A stretch of 64,000 nt of DNA from Petrimonas sp. IBARAKI (GCA_002356435.2 AP018040.2:310001-374000), one strand, 5' to 3'. Positions 34,580 through 43,363 are shown, numbered from the stretch's first letter. The notes: generated from the sequence alone by a model not told the origin. Made by a program: numbers and translations.

Positions 34580-35277
34580 AAGAAGCGGTTGAAAACTTTT
34601 TGCCGGTTGAACGGGACCTTTTTTTTGCTTTGAACGGTAGCGATTCGATCTTTCTGGATAATCTCTTCTGGACTTTCACCGGCAGATACGTTTGGGTGCC
34701 GTTGCTGTTGTTTCTCGTGGTCGTGTTTTTCTACAAATCGCCGCGCCGGGAAGGTATCCTGGCGACTGTTTTTCTTATTTTGCTGTTTGCCTTGTGCGAC
34801 CAGGTTTCTTCGGGGTTGTTCAAACCCTTTTTTGAACGATTTCGTCCCACGCACCATCCTGACTTCAAAGAGTTGGTAGATACCGTTAACAACTACCGGG
34901 GCGGACGATTTGGATTTATATCCGGGCATGCCACCAACAGTTTCGGCTTGGCTGTCTTCTTTTCGCTTGTTTTTAGAAATCGGTGGGTTACCCTACCTGT
35001 CTTCACCTGGGCGATCCTCAACAGCTATTCGCGAATCTACCTGGGCGTACATTTTGTTTCGGATATTGTTGCCGGAGCCATCATCGGATCGTTGCTCGCC
35101 TGGATGCTTTATGAACTTTATGCCTGGATAAGGATCCGCTACTTTCATGTTCCGGCTCGGGAAGGCCGATTATCGGTTTACCCGGCTAAAAGCGGCAAGA
35201 TAACAGGCGTGGTATTTACAGTCTATATACTTTTAATACTATTTTTTAGCCCTTTTTTAGCAACTTTACCACATTGA
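34576..35277 (+). CDS. PAP2-family membrane phosphatase
   Basis: Integral membrane lipid phosphatase of 233 residues with the three PAP2 motifs: KPFFERFRPTH, SGHATNSFG and SRIYLGVHFVSDIVAGAIIG. Likely substrates are undecaprenyl pyrophosphate, phosphatidate or lipid A phosphates; motif sequence does not decide. It overlaps batE by ATGA and closes the operon. A C-terminal helix follows a basic loop. Confidence 0.9.
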   Translation: MKEAVENFLPVERDLFFALNGSDSIFLDNLFWTFTGRYVWVPLLLFLVVVFFYKSPRREGILATVFLILLFALCDQVSSGLFKPFFERFRPTHHPDFKELVDTVNNYRGGRFGFISGHATNSFGLAVFFSLVFRNRWVTLPVFTWAILNSYSRIYLGVHFVSDIVAGAIIGSLLAWMLYELYAWIRIRYFHVPAREGRLSVYPAKSGKITGVVFTVYILLILFFSPFLATLPH

Positions 35278-35303
35278 AGTTTGTTTAGAGGATACAAAGT
35301 AAC

Positions 35304-35329
35304 ATTTTCGTCATTTTTTTGACGAAAAT
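35304..35329. repeat. Inverted repeat at the -33 region of the small HTH gene
   Basis: ATTTTCGTC (35304-35312) and GACGAAAAT (35321-35329) form a perfect 9-bp inverted repeat around eight bases. No T run follows the stem, so it is a poor terminator. It lies directly before the -33 element of the gene at 35411 and could be an operator. Confidence 0.65.
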
Positions 35330-35331
35330 AA

Positions 35332-35362
35332 TTGGCGTTATCTGAAATATTGTGTAAGTTTA
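35332..35362 (+). promoter_or_regulatory. Promoter of the small HTH protein
   Basis: TTG (35332-35334) is followed after 20 bp by TAAGTTTA (35355-35362), one mismatch from TAnnTTTG. It lies about 48 bases before the ATG. Confidence 0.5.
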
Positions 35363-35410
35363 GGGCATAATTCACTAACGAGATTTATCAATCATAAAAA
35401 TTAAGCAACC

Positions 35411-35707
35411 ATGGCAAGAACTCTCACTTTTAACGAATTAAGAGCATTGAAAGACAAGCTCCCTGACGGTAGTATCCACCGGATAGCTGAAGAATTGGGC
35501 CTAAAACCCGAAACGGTAAGAAACTATTTTGGTGGATACAATTACAAAGAAGGCAAAAGTATCGGTGTTCATATCGAGCCCGGCCCCGACGGAGGTATAG
35601 TTGTTTTAGATGACTCTACTATATTCGATAAAGCGTTGTCCATATTGGGACTTGAAGATTATCCTGTTTATCAGGAAGAACCTGTTGAGGAAGAGGATAA
35701 TATCTGA
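35411..35707 (+). CDS. Small helix-turn-helix DNA-binding protein
   Basis: A 98-residue protein. The N-terminal third reads as a helix-turn-helix: SIHRIAEELGLKPETVRNYFGG. The middle has a beta-like IGVHIEPGPDGGIVVLDD segment and the end is acidic (YQEEPVEEEDNI). Proteins like this occur widely in Bacteroidetes as short conserved DNA-binding proteins, but I know of no tested role. It has its own promoter, an inverted repeat just upstream that could be its operator, and a strong terminator downstream, so it is a single-gene unit. Confidence 0.82.
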   Translation: MARTLTFNELRALKDKLPDGSIHRIAEELGLKPETVRNYFGGYNYKEGKSIGVHIEPGPDGGIVVLDDSTIFDKALSILGLEDYPVYQEEPVEEEDNI

Positions 35708-35726
35708 TCCATCCTGAGAGATGAAG

Positions 35727-35766
35727 CCCAATATTTGATGGATTACAGGCAAATATTGGGTTTTTT
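35727..35766 (+). terminator. Terminator after the small HTH gene
   Basis: CCCAATATTTG (35727-35737) pairs perfectly with CAAATATTGGG (35750-35760), followed by six T residues. Confidence 0.85.
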
Positions 35767-35802
35767 CTTTTGATAGCTATAAACCATTTTAACGATAAGA
35801 AC

Positions 35803-36957
35803 ATGGAAAAAGACGATAGAAAACCAGGCAATCCCGAACAGAAGCTGGTGACCGTAGCGATTCACTCCTACGAGAAAGCGGTCATCCTCAAGTCGATCCT
35901 CGAGTCGGAAGGAATTCCCGCAGTCATTCACGGTGTGAGTATCATTCAACCTACTGTTCCCGGAAACGTGCGTGTGAGGATAAACGAAAGTGATCTGCCC
36001 AGGGCGCTTACCATCATAGAGCAGGTTGATTTTACCTCTAACGTTGAGTCTGAGGATGATCTCGAAAAAGTGAAAGTTAAAAACGAAGTGTTGATACCGG
36101 TAGATTTTTCGAACTATACGTTGAAAACCTGTGAATTCGGATTTAATCTCGCTTTTGACATCGGCTGTGAAGTAAAATTGGTCCATTCTTTCTTCACCCC
36201 TTATTATCCGATGGCCATACCTTTTGGAGATTCTTTCTCAGTCCAGACATCCGATAAGGATCTTTATAAAGACATTAGAAACAAGATGGAATCGGAAATG
36301 AACACGTTGGTCAAAAATATAAGTGAGAGGATTGCCAACAACGAATTTCCCGATGTCAAGTTTTCATACTTGCTGATGGAGGGCCTTCCCGAAGAAGAGA
36401 TCATCTCCTATTCCAAAAAACAACGTCCACGGGCTATTGTGATGGGTACCCGGGGAAGCAACGCAAAAGATCTTGACCTGATCGGCAGTGTTACCGCAGA
36501 AGTGATTGACGGCTGTAAGACGCCAATCTTCGCCATTCCCGAGAACTCCAAGGACCAGGATATTTCTCAAATGAAGAACATTCTTTTCCTGACCAACTTC
36601 AGGGAACGTGAATTTAAGGCTTTCGATATCATGATGGGTTTCATAAAGCCTTATCCTGTGAAAGTGTATTTAGCACATATGGCCAGGAAAGAGGATATGT
36701 GGGACGAAATCAAGTTGTCGGGAACCCAAAAGTACCTGGAGGAACAATATCCCGATCTCGATATTGATTATGAGGTGATTGACCGTGACAAGCAACTCGA
36801 GGTCGTACTCGAAGAATTTGTGAAGGAACATGAGATAGATATGATCGCCATGTCGAGCTCGAGAAGAGGACTGTTTGCCCGTATCTTTAACCCGGGAATC
36901 GCGCGAAGGATGCTTTTCCATTCCGATACACCGTTATTGGTGATCAAGGGATTATAA
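35803..36957 (+). CDS. DUF2007 - double universal stress protein fusion
   Basis: A 384-residue cytoplasmic protein in three parts. Residues about 12-75 resemble DUF2007 (KLVTVAIHSYEKAVILKSILESEGIPAVIHG). Two UspA domains follow (about 92-235 and 245-384). The first has the nucleotide-binding pattern MGTRGSNAKDLDLIGSVTAEVI; in the second it is degenerate (MSSSRRGLFARIFNPGIARRM). Usp proteins help survival under starvation, oxygen and envelope stress. The start is set at ATG 35803; the frame runs back to a TTG inside the T run of the preceding terminator, which cannot be a start for a transcript beginning later. Confidence 0.88.
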   Translation: MEKDDRKPGNPEQKLVTVAIHSYEKAVILKSILESEGIPAVIHGVSIIQPTVPGNVRVRINESDLPRALTIIEQVDFTSNVESEDDLEKVKVKNEVLIPVDFSNYTLKTCEFGFNLAFDIGCEVKLVHSFFTPYYPMAIPFGDSFSVQTSDKDLYKDIRNKMESEMNTLVKNISERIANNEFPDVKFSYLLMEGLPEEEIISYSKKQRPRAIVMGTRGSNAKDLDLIGSVTAEVIDGCKTPIFAIPENSKDQDISQMKNILFLTNFREREFKAFDIMMGFIKPYPVKVYLAHMARKEDMWDEIKLSGTQKYLEEQYPDLDIDYEVIDRDKQLEVVLEEFVKEHEIDMIAMSSSRRGLFARIFNPGIARRMLFHSDTPLLVIKGL

Positions 36958-36963
36958 AAAACG

Positions 36964-37014
36964 AAAAGAGGCCGTCCCGCAGAAATAATTTCCTTTTTGA
37001 GACGGCCTCTTTTT
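36964..37014. terminator. Bidirectional terminator between the Usp gene and tRNA-Cys
   Basis: AAAAGAGGCCGTC (36964-36976) and GACGGCCTCTTTT (37001-37013) are perfect complements. T residues end the stem on the plus strand, and the A residues at its left end become T on the minus strand. It can thus stop the Usp transcript from the left and the tRNA transcript from the right. Confidence 0.85.
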
Positions 37015-37016
37015 AG

Positions 37017-37087
37017 AGGTACCTGGCGGAGTCGAACCGCCGTAGACGGTTTTGCAGACCGCTACCTAGCCACTCGGTCAAGGTACC
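37017..37087 (-). tRNA. tRNA-Cys (GCA)
   Basis: On the minus strand a 71-base tRNA: acceptor GGTACCT (37087-37081) with AGGTACC (37024-37018), D arm with GAGTGGCTAGGT, anticodon loop CTGCAAA giving anticodon GCA, and T loop GTTCGACTC. The discriminator base is U (37017), a known cysteine identity element. CCA is not encoded. It stands alone, upstream of nothing else on its strand before the shared terminator. Confidence 0.96.
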
Positions 37088-37153
37088 GATTTTGCATAAA
37101 GCGAATGCAAAGATAATGTATTTATTTTTGTGAACAAAACTCTTCCCTACAAT

Positions 37154-38524
37154 TTATGAAAATAATGACCGAAATGCGTCGCTCACTTTCTTCACCTGCA
37201 CAATTTCAATTTTTACTTTCGACTTAAAACCTTTCAGGTTGTTGGCCGGAACGATAATGCGTGAGAAGCCCAGTTTTTCGGCTTCGGTAATCCGCTGTTC
37301 GATGCGGTTTACCGGGCGGATTTCCCCCGATAGTCCAACTTCTCCGGTGAGGCAGGTATCTCTGTCGACAGCCATATCCAGACTCGACGAAAGGACCGAG
37401 CTGATTACCGCCAGATCCATCCCCGGGTCGTTCACACGTAACCCTCCGGCAATATTCAGGAAAACATCCTTTTGTGCCAGTTTAAACCCGGCCCGTTTCT
37501 CCAGAACCGCCAGCAGCATGTTCATCCGCCGGATGTCGAATCCCGTTGCCGAGCGCTGCGGATTCCCGCCGTAAGCTGCCGTGCTCACCAGGGCCTGTGT
37601 CTCGATAAGAAAAGGTCGGATGCCCTCGATTACCGCTGAGATGGCCACGCCGCTTAGTCCTTCGTGGTTCTGGGTAAGTAAAAGTTCGGACGGGTTATTC
37701 ACTTCGCGAAGCCCCGATTGGTTCATCTCGTAGATACCCAGTTCTGATGTGCTGCCGAACCGGTTCTTGATACTTCGTAATATGCGGTACATGTAGTGTT
37801 GGTCGCCTTCAAACTGCAACACAGTATCCACAATATGTTCCAGTACCTTGGGGCCGGCAATGTTACCCTCTTTGGTGATGTGCCCGATAAGAACGACGGG
37901 TGTTCCCGATTGTTTGGCATACTTGAGGATGGATGCGGCACATTCGCGCACCTGAGAAATACTTCCGGGCGATGACTCCATGGCGTCGCTGTAAACGGTT
38001 TGGATGGAGTCGACAATTACGAGTTGCGGGGAGATGTTTTTAATATGTTTGAATATTTCGTCGAGATTGGTCTCGCAAACAATCAGGCAATTGTCGTTTT
38101 CAATACCGATGCGGTCGGCCCTCAGTTTCAATTGCCTCGCGCTCTCTTCACCGGAAACGTAGAGGGTTCTGATCTCTCCCAGCTTCAGCATGGTTTGCAG
38201 TACGAGGGTGGATTTACCGATTCCCGGCTCTCCCCCAATCAGTACCAGGGATGCAGGTACCAGTCCGCCACCCAGTACACGGTTTAATTCCTCGTCGTTC
38301 ATGTCGATTCTAGGCTCTTGTTCCGCCCTTATCTCGCGAAGCGGTAAAGGTTGGCTCTTCACGCTTTCGAACGAACGTGTATCGGTAACTCTTGAAGGAG
38401 CATCTTTTCGCACCAGCTCCTCCACCAGCGATCCCCATTCGCCACAGGCAGGGCATTTCCCCATCCATTTGGGCGATTCGTTGCCGCAGTTGGTACAAAA
38501 GTAGGTTGATTTTAGTTTGGCCAT
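37154..38524 (-). CDS. radA: DNA repair protein RadA
   Basis: RecA-like ATPase that helps branch migration in recombinational repair. The 456 residues show a C4 zinc finger (CTNCGNESPKWMGKCPACGEW, about 9-29), Walker A GGEPGIGKST, the RadA-specific KNRFGSTSELGIYEM and a C-terminal Lon-like domain (TGEVGLSGEIRPVNRIEQR). Complete and of usual length. It diverges from tex, with a -7 box 17 bases before its ATG. Confidence 0.96.
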   Translation of the reverse strand: MAKLKSTYFCTNCGNESPKWMGKCPACGEWGSLVEELVRKDAPSRVTDTRSFESVKSQPLPLREIRAEQEPRIDMNDEELNRVLGGGLVPASLVLIGGEPGIGKSTLVLQTMLKLGEIRTLYVSGEESARQLKLRADRIGIENDNCLIVCETNLDEIFKHIKNISPQLVIVDSIQTVYSDAMESSPGSISQVRECAASILKYAKQSGTPVVLIGHITKEGNIAGPKVLEHIVDTVLQFEGDQHYMYRILRSIKNRFGSTSELGIYEMNQSGLREVNNPSELLLTQNHEGLSGVAISAVIEGIRPFLIETQALVSTAAYGGNPQRSATGFDIRRMNMLLAVLEKRAGFKLAQKDVFLNIAGGLRVNDPGMDLAVISSVLSSSLDMAVDRDTCLTGEVGLSGEIRPVNRIEQRITEAEKLGFSRIIVPANNLKGFKSKVKIEIVQVKKVSDAFRSLFS

Positions 38525-38540
38525 GCGTTGAGTTTGTTTA

Positions 38541-38548
38541 CAAAGATA
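38541..38548 (-). promoter_or_regulatory. -7 promoter box of radA
   Basis: The minus strand reads TATCTTTG, ending 17 bases before the radA ATG. It suggests a very short leader. Confidence 0.42.
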
Positions 38549-38578
38549 GCGATATTTTTACCCTTCTGAACATTTTTG

Positions 38579-38586
38579 TATTTTTG
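38579..38586 (+). promoter_or_regulatory. -7 promoter box of tex
   Basis: TATTTTTG matches TAnnTTTG, 22 bases before the tex ATG at 38609. An in-frame TTG at 38576 lies upstream of the box and is not a usable start. Confidence 0.45.
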
Positions 38587-38608
38587 TATCCTAAAAAACA
38601 AATTCGAA

Positions 38609-40738
38609 ATGAACAGTCCCGTCATCCCTTCACTTATTTCCAACGCTTTAAACATCCGCCTCAATAATGTGGAAAATACCATTAAACTGTTGGAAGGCGG
38701 TGCTACCATCCCTTTTATCAGCCGATACCGGAAAGAAGCAACCGGATCGTTGGATGAAGTACAGGTTTCAGAAATTAAATCACTGAATGATAAATTCATT
38801 GAGCTCGAAAAACGGAAGAAAACCGTTCTGTCGTCCATCGAAGAACAGGAAAGACTGACACCGGAACTGCAAGAGAGGATCGAAAATTGCTGGGATGCCG
38901 TTGCGTTGGAGGATATTTACCTGCCTTACAAACCCAAACGGCAGACGCGCGCGGAGATGGCCAGGAAAAGGGGATTGGAGCCTTTGGCGAAATGGCTGAT
39001 GCTGCAACAGTATGGGCCGGTTGAAGCGAAAGCCGGGCAGTTTGCCGGAGAAGAACTTGATGATGCCGTTTCGGCGTTAAAAGGGGCGTGCGACATTATT
39101 GCCGAATGGGTAAACGAAGATGAAAAAGCCCGTCAGCTCATACGAAACATTTTTGCCCGTGAAGCGGTCATAACCGCCAAAGTGGTGAAAGGCAAAGAAC
39201 AGGAAGGCGAAAAGTACAGGGATTATTTTGACTTTTCTACTCTTCTTTCCCGGTGTCCCTCGCATCGTCTTCTTGCCATCCGCCGGGGAGAATCGGAAGG
39301 GTTTCTTCGGGTATCCATCTCTCCCGACGATGAAAAATGCTTGGATAAGCTGGTGCCCCGATACGCCAAGAACGATAGTGAGGCTGCGGATTACGTTGAA
39401 AAAGCGGTGGAGGATGCCTATAAACGCTTGCTCAAACCTTCCATTGAGACTGAGTTTGCCAACCTCTCCAAGGAAAAAGCCGACGAGGCCGCTATAGCTG
39501 TTTTTGCCGAGAATCTGCGTCAGCTTCTGCTTTCACCTCCACTGGGGCAGAAGCGGATACTGGCAGTCGACCCGGGATACCGGACGGGATGCAAGCTTGT
39601 TTGTCTGGACGAGCAAGGCAATTTACTGCACAACGAAACCATTTATCCGCATCCGCCGCAAAATGAATTTTCGAAGTCGGCGGGTAAGGTTTCCAAGCTG
39701 GTTTCCACTTACCGTATCGATGCGATTGCCATCGGCAACGGTACGGCAAGCCGGGAGACCGAGCGCTTCATTGCGAACCTGAGGTACGACCGGGAGGTGA
39801 AGGTTTTTGTAGTGAGTGAGAACGGTGCCTCCGTATATTCGGCCTCAAAGACGGCACGTGAAGAGTTCCCGGAGTATGATGTTACAGTGCGCGGGGCAAT
39901 CTCTATCGGCAGGAGGTTAAGTGATCCGCTCGCGGAACTGGTGAAAATTGATCCGAAATCCATAGGGGTGGGGCAGTATCAGCACGATGTGGACCAGGCA
40001 AAACTGAAACGTTCCCTGGATCAAACCGTGGAAAGTTGCGTGAACCTTGTGGGGGTAAACCTTAACACGGCGAGCAAACATTTGCTGATGTATGTTTCGG
40101 GTCTAGGTGAGTCCCTGGCACAGAATATCGTGAATTACCGGGCCGAGAACGGTCCTTTCCGCGCACGCGCAGGATTAAGGAAAGTACCCCGTCTGGGTGA
40201 AAAAGCTTTCGAGCAATGTGCCGGTTTCCTTCGGATTCCCGACGCTGAAAACCCGCTCGATAACTCTGCCGTCCATCCGGAAAGTTATCCGGTGGTTGAA
40301 AGGATGGCCAAGGACCTTAAATGTTCCGTCAAGGAGGTGATCAGTAATAAAGCGCTTGTCGGTACTATCGATATCAACCGCTACAAAACAGATACCATCG
40401 GTACCGAAACGCTGACCGATATCCTCCAGGAGCTGGAAAAGCCCGGCCGCGATCCACGCACGAAAGTGCAGGTGTTGGAGTTTGACCCCTCTATCCGTAC
40501 CATCGCAGACGTGAAAGAAGGAATGGTGGTAAATGGAATCATTACCAATATCACTAACTTCGGTTGTTTCGTGGATTTCGGCATCAAGGAGAACGGCTTG
40601 GTCCATATCTCGGAACTGGCCGGCCGCTTCGTATCAAACCCCACCGATGTTGTTTCGTTGCACCAGCACGTGAAAGTAAAAGTGTTGTCGGTAGATTTGG
40701 AACGGAAGCGGATCCAGTTGAGCATGAAGGATGCATGA
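38609..40738 (+). CDS. tex: Tex-family RNA-binding transcription accessory protein
   Basis: A 709-residue RNA-binding protein with the Tex layout: N-terminal helical region (FISRYRKEATGSLDEVQ), a YqgF/RNase H-like core (LAVDPGYRTGCKLVCLD), a helix-hairpin-helix pair (NTASKHLLMYVSGLGESLAQNIVNYR and RAGLRKVPRLGEKAFEQCAGFLRI) and a C-terminal S1 domain (VVNGIITNITNFGCFVDFGIKENGLVHISE). Bacterial Tex binds RNA and affects transcription; the exact role is unsettled. The start at MNSPVIPSL (38609) lies after the promoter box. Confidence 0.94.
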   Translation: MNSPVIPSLISNALNIRLNNVENTIKLLEGGATIPFISRYRKEATGSLDEVQVSEIKSLNDKFIELEKRKKTVLSSIEEQERLTPELQERIENCWDAVALEDIYLPYKPKRQTRAEMARKRGLEPLAKWLMLQQYGPVEAKAGQFAGEELDDAVSALKGACDIIAEWVNEDEKARQLIRNIFAREAVITAKVVKGKEQEGEKYRDYFDFSTLLSRCPSHRLLAIRRGESEGFLRVSISPDDEKCLDKLVPRYAKNDSEAADYVEKAVEDAYKRLLKPSIETEFANLSKEKADEAAIAVFAENLRQLLLSPPLGQKRILAVDPGYRTGCKLVCLDEQGNLLHNETIYPHPPQNEFSKSAGKVSKLVSTYRIDAIAIGNGTASRETERFIANLRYDREVKVFVVSENGASVYSASKTAREEFPEYDVTVRGAISIGRRLSDPLAELVKIDPKSIGVGQYQHDVDQAKLKRSLDQTVESCVNLVGVNLNTASKHLLMYVSGLGESLAQNIVNYRAENGPFRARAGLRKVPRLGEKAFEQCAGFLRIPDAENPLDNSAVHPESYPVVERMAKDLKCSVKEVISNKALVGTIDINRYKTDTIGTETLTDILQELEKPGRDPRTKVQVLEFDPSIRTIADVKEGMVVNGIITNITNFGCFVDFGIKENGLVHISELAGRFVSNPTDVVSLHQHVKVKVLSVDLERKRIQLSMKDA

Positions 40739-40820
40739 AGCGTAACTTTTATCTGTTCCCCAGAACCGAAACGGCCTTTTAAGCGTTTACTGTTTTAATT
40801 CACCCAAAAAATGGAAACGT

Positions 40821-41477
40821 ATGTCGGAAAAGTCCACCCCCATCGATTATAACCGTTTGTTTGAAGGGATCCGCGGTTTTAAAGCGAATGAATTTATTCC
40901 GCACCAGCGATTTTTTGAAGAACTGGGTCAGCAACAAAATCCACATACGCTGTTTATCGGATGTTCCGATTCGCGGGTTGTTCCGCATCTGGTAACCCAG
41001 ACCTTTCCCGGCGAATTGTTTGTTGTAAGGAACATTGCCAATCTAGTCCCTTACTACAAAAAATATTCCGATACCTTCCTGGCCACCTCTGCGGTTATAG
41101 AATATGCGGTTAATCAGATGAATGTCAGTAATATTGTGGTGTGTGGACACTCCAACTGCGGGGGCTGTGCGGCCTTATATCAGGATAAAGAGCTCAAAAA
41201 CCTTCCACATACAAAAAAATGGCTCGAACTGGCATCGCCGGTGAAAAAGATCGTGGAGGAAAAAATCGCCAAAAACAAGATCAGCCTTGAAGAGCGCAGT
41301 TCATTTACCGAAAAAATGAATGTGGTGGAGCAGGTCAATCACCTGATGAAATATCCTTATATCCGAAAACGGGTAAGGGAGGGGCGTTTAATCGTCATGG
41401 GCTGGTACTACCACATAGACAAGGGGGAGATTTACAATTACGACAAGAAACGACGGAGATTTATCCGGGTTGAGTAA
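40821..41477 (+). CDS. Beta-class carbonic anhydrase
   Basis: Interconverts CO2 and bicarbonate, supplying bicarbonate for carboxylations in a CO2-requiring anaerobe. The 218 residues carry the zinc ligands in GCSDSRVVPH (Cys, with the Asp-Arg pair) and VVCGHSNCGGC (His and Cys). A later segment, RVREGRLIVMGWYYHIDKGEIYNY, is also family-typical. No signal peptide. It converges with rnhB, 12 bases between stops, with no clear terminator. Confidence 0.94.
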   Translation: MSEKSTPIDYNRLFEGIRGFKANEFIPHQRFFEELGQQQNPHTLFIGCSDSRVVPHLVTQTFPGELFVVRNIANLVPYYKKYSDTFLATSAVIEYAVNQMNVSNIVVCGHSNCGGCAALYQDKELKNLPHTKKWLELASPVKKIVEEKIAKNKISLEERSSFTEKMNVVEQVNHLMKYPYIRKRVREGRLIVMGWYYHIDKGEIYNYDKKRRRFIRVE

Positions 41478-41489
41478 TGAATCTTTTGT

Positions 41490-42104
41490 TTACCACTCGA
41501 ATTTCAGTTGTTTTTCAATCAAGTGAAAAGTCTGCCGGTGGTGGATCGTTATCCCGTGCTGTTTAATCGCTTCGCGATGCGCACGTGTAGGGTATCCTTT
41601 GTTGTGCATCCATCCGTAAACGGGAAATTGATTGTGTAGGTTTTGCATATACTCATCCCGGTATGTTTTTGCCAGCACCGATGCTGCCGCAATCGACAAG
41701 TACTTTCCGTCACCCTTTATCACACATGTGTGTGGAATCTGTTGGAACGGATGAAACCGGTTCCCGTCTATCAGGATATGTTCAGGCGTCACGGTCAGCC
41801 TGCTTAGGGCTTTGTGCATGGCTTTAACCGATGCCCAGAGGATATTTAACTCGTCAATTTCATCCGGGGTGCACATTTCAACGGCGTAGCACATCGCACT
41901 CTGCTCAATGATAGGTCGGAGACGGTTCCGTTCCCTTTCCGATAATTGCTTGGAATCGTTGAGCTCTTCACACCGGAATCCGGGCTTGAGGACAACTGCA
42001 GCTGCGAAGACAGGGCCGGCAAGGCATCCGCGTCCCGCTTCGTCGCAACCGGCTTCGATGCAACCGGGGTGAAGGCAGCTCTCCAACGGTTTGTGTTGCT
42101 TCAT
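41490..42104 (-). CDS. rnhB: Ribonuclease HII
   Basis: Removes ribonucleotides from DNA and RNA primers. The 204 residues contain the metal-binding residues of type 2 RNase H: GCDEAGRGCLAGPVFAAAV (Asp-Glu), LIDGNRF (Asp) and AAASVLAKTYRDEYM (Asp). Length is typical. Its start overlaps the end of the upstream metallophosphoesterase gene by 4 bp, so the two are co-translated. Confidence 0.95.
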   Translation of the reverse strand: MKQHKPLESCLHPGCIEAGCDEAGRGCLAGPVFAAAVVLKPGFRCEELNDSKQLSERERNRLRPIIEQSAMCYAVEMCTPDEIDELNILWASVKAMHKALSRLTVTPEHILIDGNRFHPFQQIPHTCVIKGDGKYLSIAAASVLAKTYRDEYMQNLHNQFPVYGWMHNKGYPTRAHREAIKQHGITIHHRQTFHLIEKQLKFEW

Positions 42105-43354
42105 TTAAGATTAATTTTCAGTTTGTTGTCTGCCGGGGGGAAATCGAGCTGAAAAGAATTTATGTCGAAATTCTCATCATCCATTACTTCAGCAAATTGT
42201 TGGATTGAGCGGAGCATGCCCTCATCAAGAACTTCATCGCCCTTCAGGTGCAATACATTTAAGCCAGTGAGCAGTTCGACCAACGCTTCCCGGGCATCAT
42301 CCGCGAAAGGTATTCCCGTTTGTTGAAGTCGTGCCCGGACGCCTCGACGAATGATCGATTCCGTTGTTTTGCGGTATTTATCCTGCAAACCGGCTGTCCC
42401 GGGAACAGATTCGATAAAGCGGGTATCGATGGAGAGAGACGTGGAGTCGAGTGTTATCAGTCGATAAGGGAACGGATACTGTGACAGGCTTCCGGTTTCT
42501 ACATCGTACAAGATGTTTTCTGCAGAACCCGTGAACTGTGTAATATCGTTGGAGTGGAAGTGTCCGGTAAATACGATTTTCAAGCCGGCAGCGGCAAGGA
42601 TTCCTGCGGCAGACTCCCAGTTTTCCAGTATATGGCCCGGAAAAAACGTGGCCTGATAAGGCATGTGTTCTACAATGCCGTGATGCATCATACCCAGGAC
42701 AGTAACGTTTTTTGCTTTTGCCTGGCGAAGGATATCAAGTGCCCAATTCATCGTTGAGGGGAGAATCCGCCCACCCGAAACTGACGTGGTTTTATGTTCT
42801 GCATATCGATTGGTATCGAAACAAAGCAACCACGTGTTTTCGTTAATTTCCGCCAGATAACTTAATGAGGCAGTGTCGAGTTTTAGCGCGCCGTTATAGC
42901 CGAAGGGCCCATAAATTTCAGGAAACTCTTTGGACGAAATGCTTTGAGCTGGAGCAGGGATCTCACCGATATATGCCCTCGAGTCGGGGATGTTGATGTC
43001 GTGATTCCCGGGGATGACCTGGATTCGCATTCCACGCTGTTGTAAAGGATAGAGCTTTTTGGTAAAGTCGATATGGCTTTGTTTCTCGCCATGGTTAGTT
43101 ATGTCTCCTGTAATGAGTAATATATCTGTTCCCGCAACTTCTATCTCCGCGAGAGTTTTGTCGAGAACGGCGTGTAAATCGGAAAGGTTTCTGCCCGTGG
43201 CTGTTTCATACTTTTCCAGAGCTGCTCCCGGTTGAGCTATCTCTGGACTCAAGTAATGTATGTCGCTGAGGATGGCGATTCTCACCGGTTGCGAAACGAC
43301 ATTTGTCGATGGGAAAAAGAATAAGAGCAGCAAAAAAAAGGTGTATTTCTTCAT
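42101..43354 (-). CDS. Exported calcineurin-like metallophosphoesterase
   Basis: A 417-residue protein with a signal peptide (1 to about 21, ending NVVSQ), so periplasmic or secreted. The five metal-binding motifs of the calcineurin superfamily are present: SDIHY, GDITNHG, GNHD, MHHG and GHFHSND. A C-terminal extension of about 110 residues has no recognised motif. Substrate unknown; it could be a phosphodiesterase or nucleotidase. Lying 9 bp downstream of a secreted endonuclease, it may act on nucleic acid breakdown products. Confidence 0.88.
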   Translation of the reverse strand: MKKYTFFLLLLFFFPSTNVVSQPVRIAILSDIHYLSPEIAQPGAALEKYETATGRNLSDLHAVLDKTLAEIEVAGTDILLITGDITNHGEKQSHIDFTKKLYPLQQRGMRIQVIPGNHDINIPDSRAYIGEIPAPAQSISSKEFPEIYGPFGYNGALKLDTASLSYLAEINENTWLLCFDTNRYAEHKTTSVSGGRILPSTMNWALDILRQAKAKNVTVLGMMHHGIVEHMPYQATFFPGHILENWESAAGILAAAGLKIVFTGHFHSNDITQFTGSAENILYDVETGSLSQYPFPYRLITLDSTSLSIDTRFIESVPGTAGLQDKYRKTTESIIRRGVRARLQQTGIPFADDAREALVELLTGLNVLHLKGDEVLDEGMLRSIQQFAEVMDDENFDINSFQLDFPPADNKLKINLK

Positions 43355-43363
43355 GGCAATATT

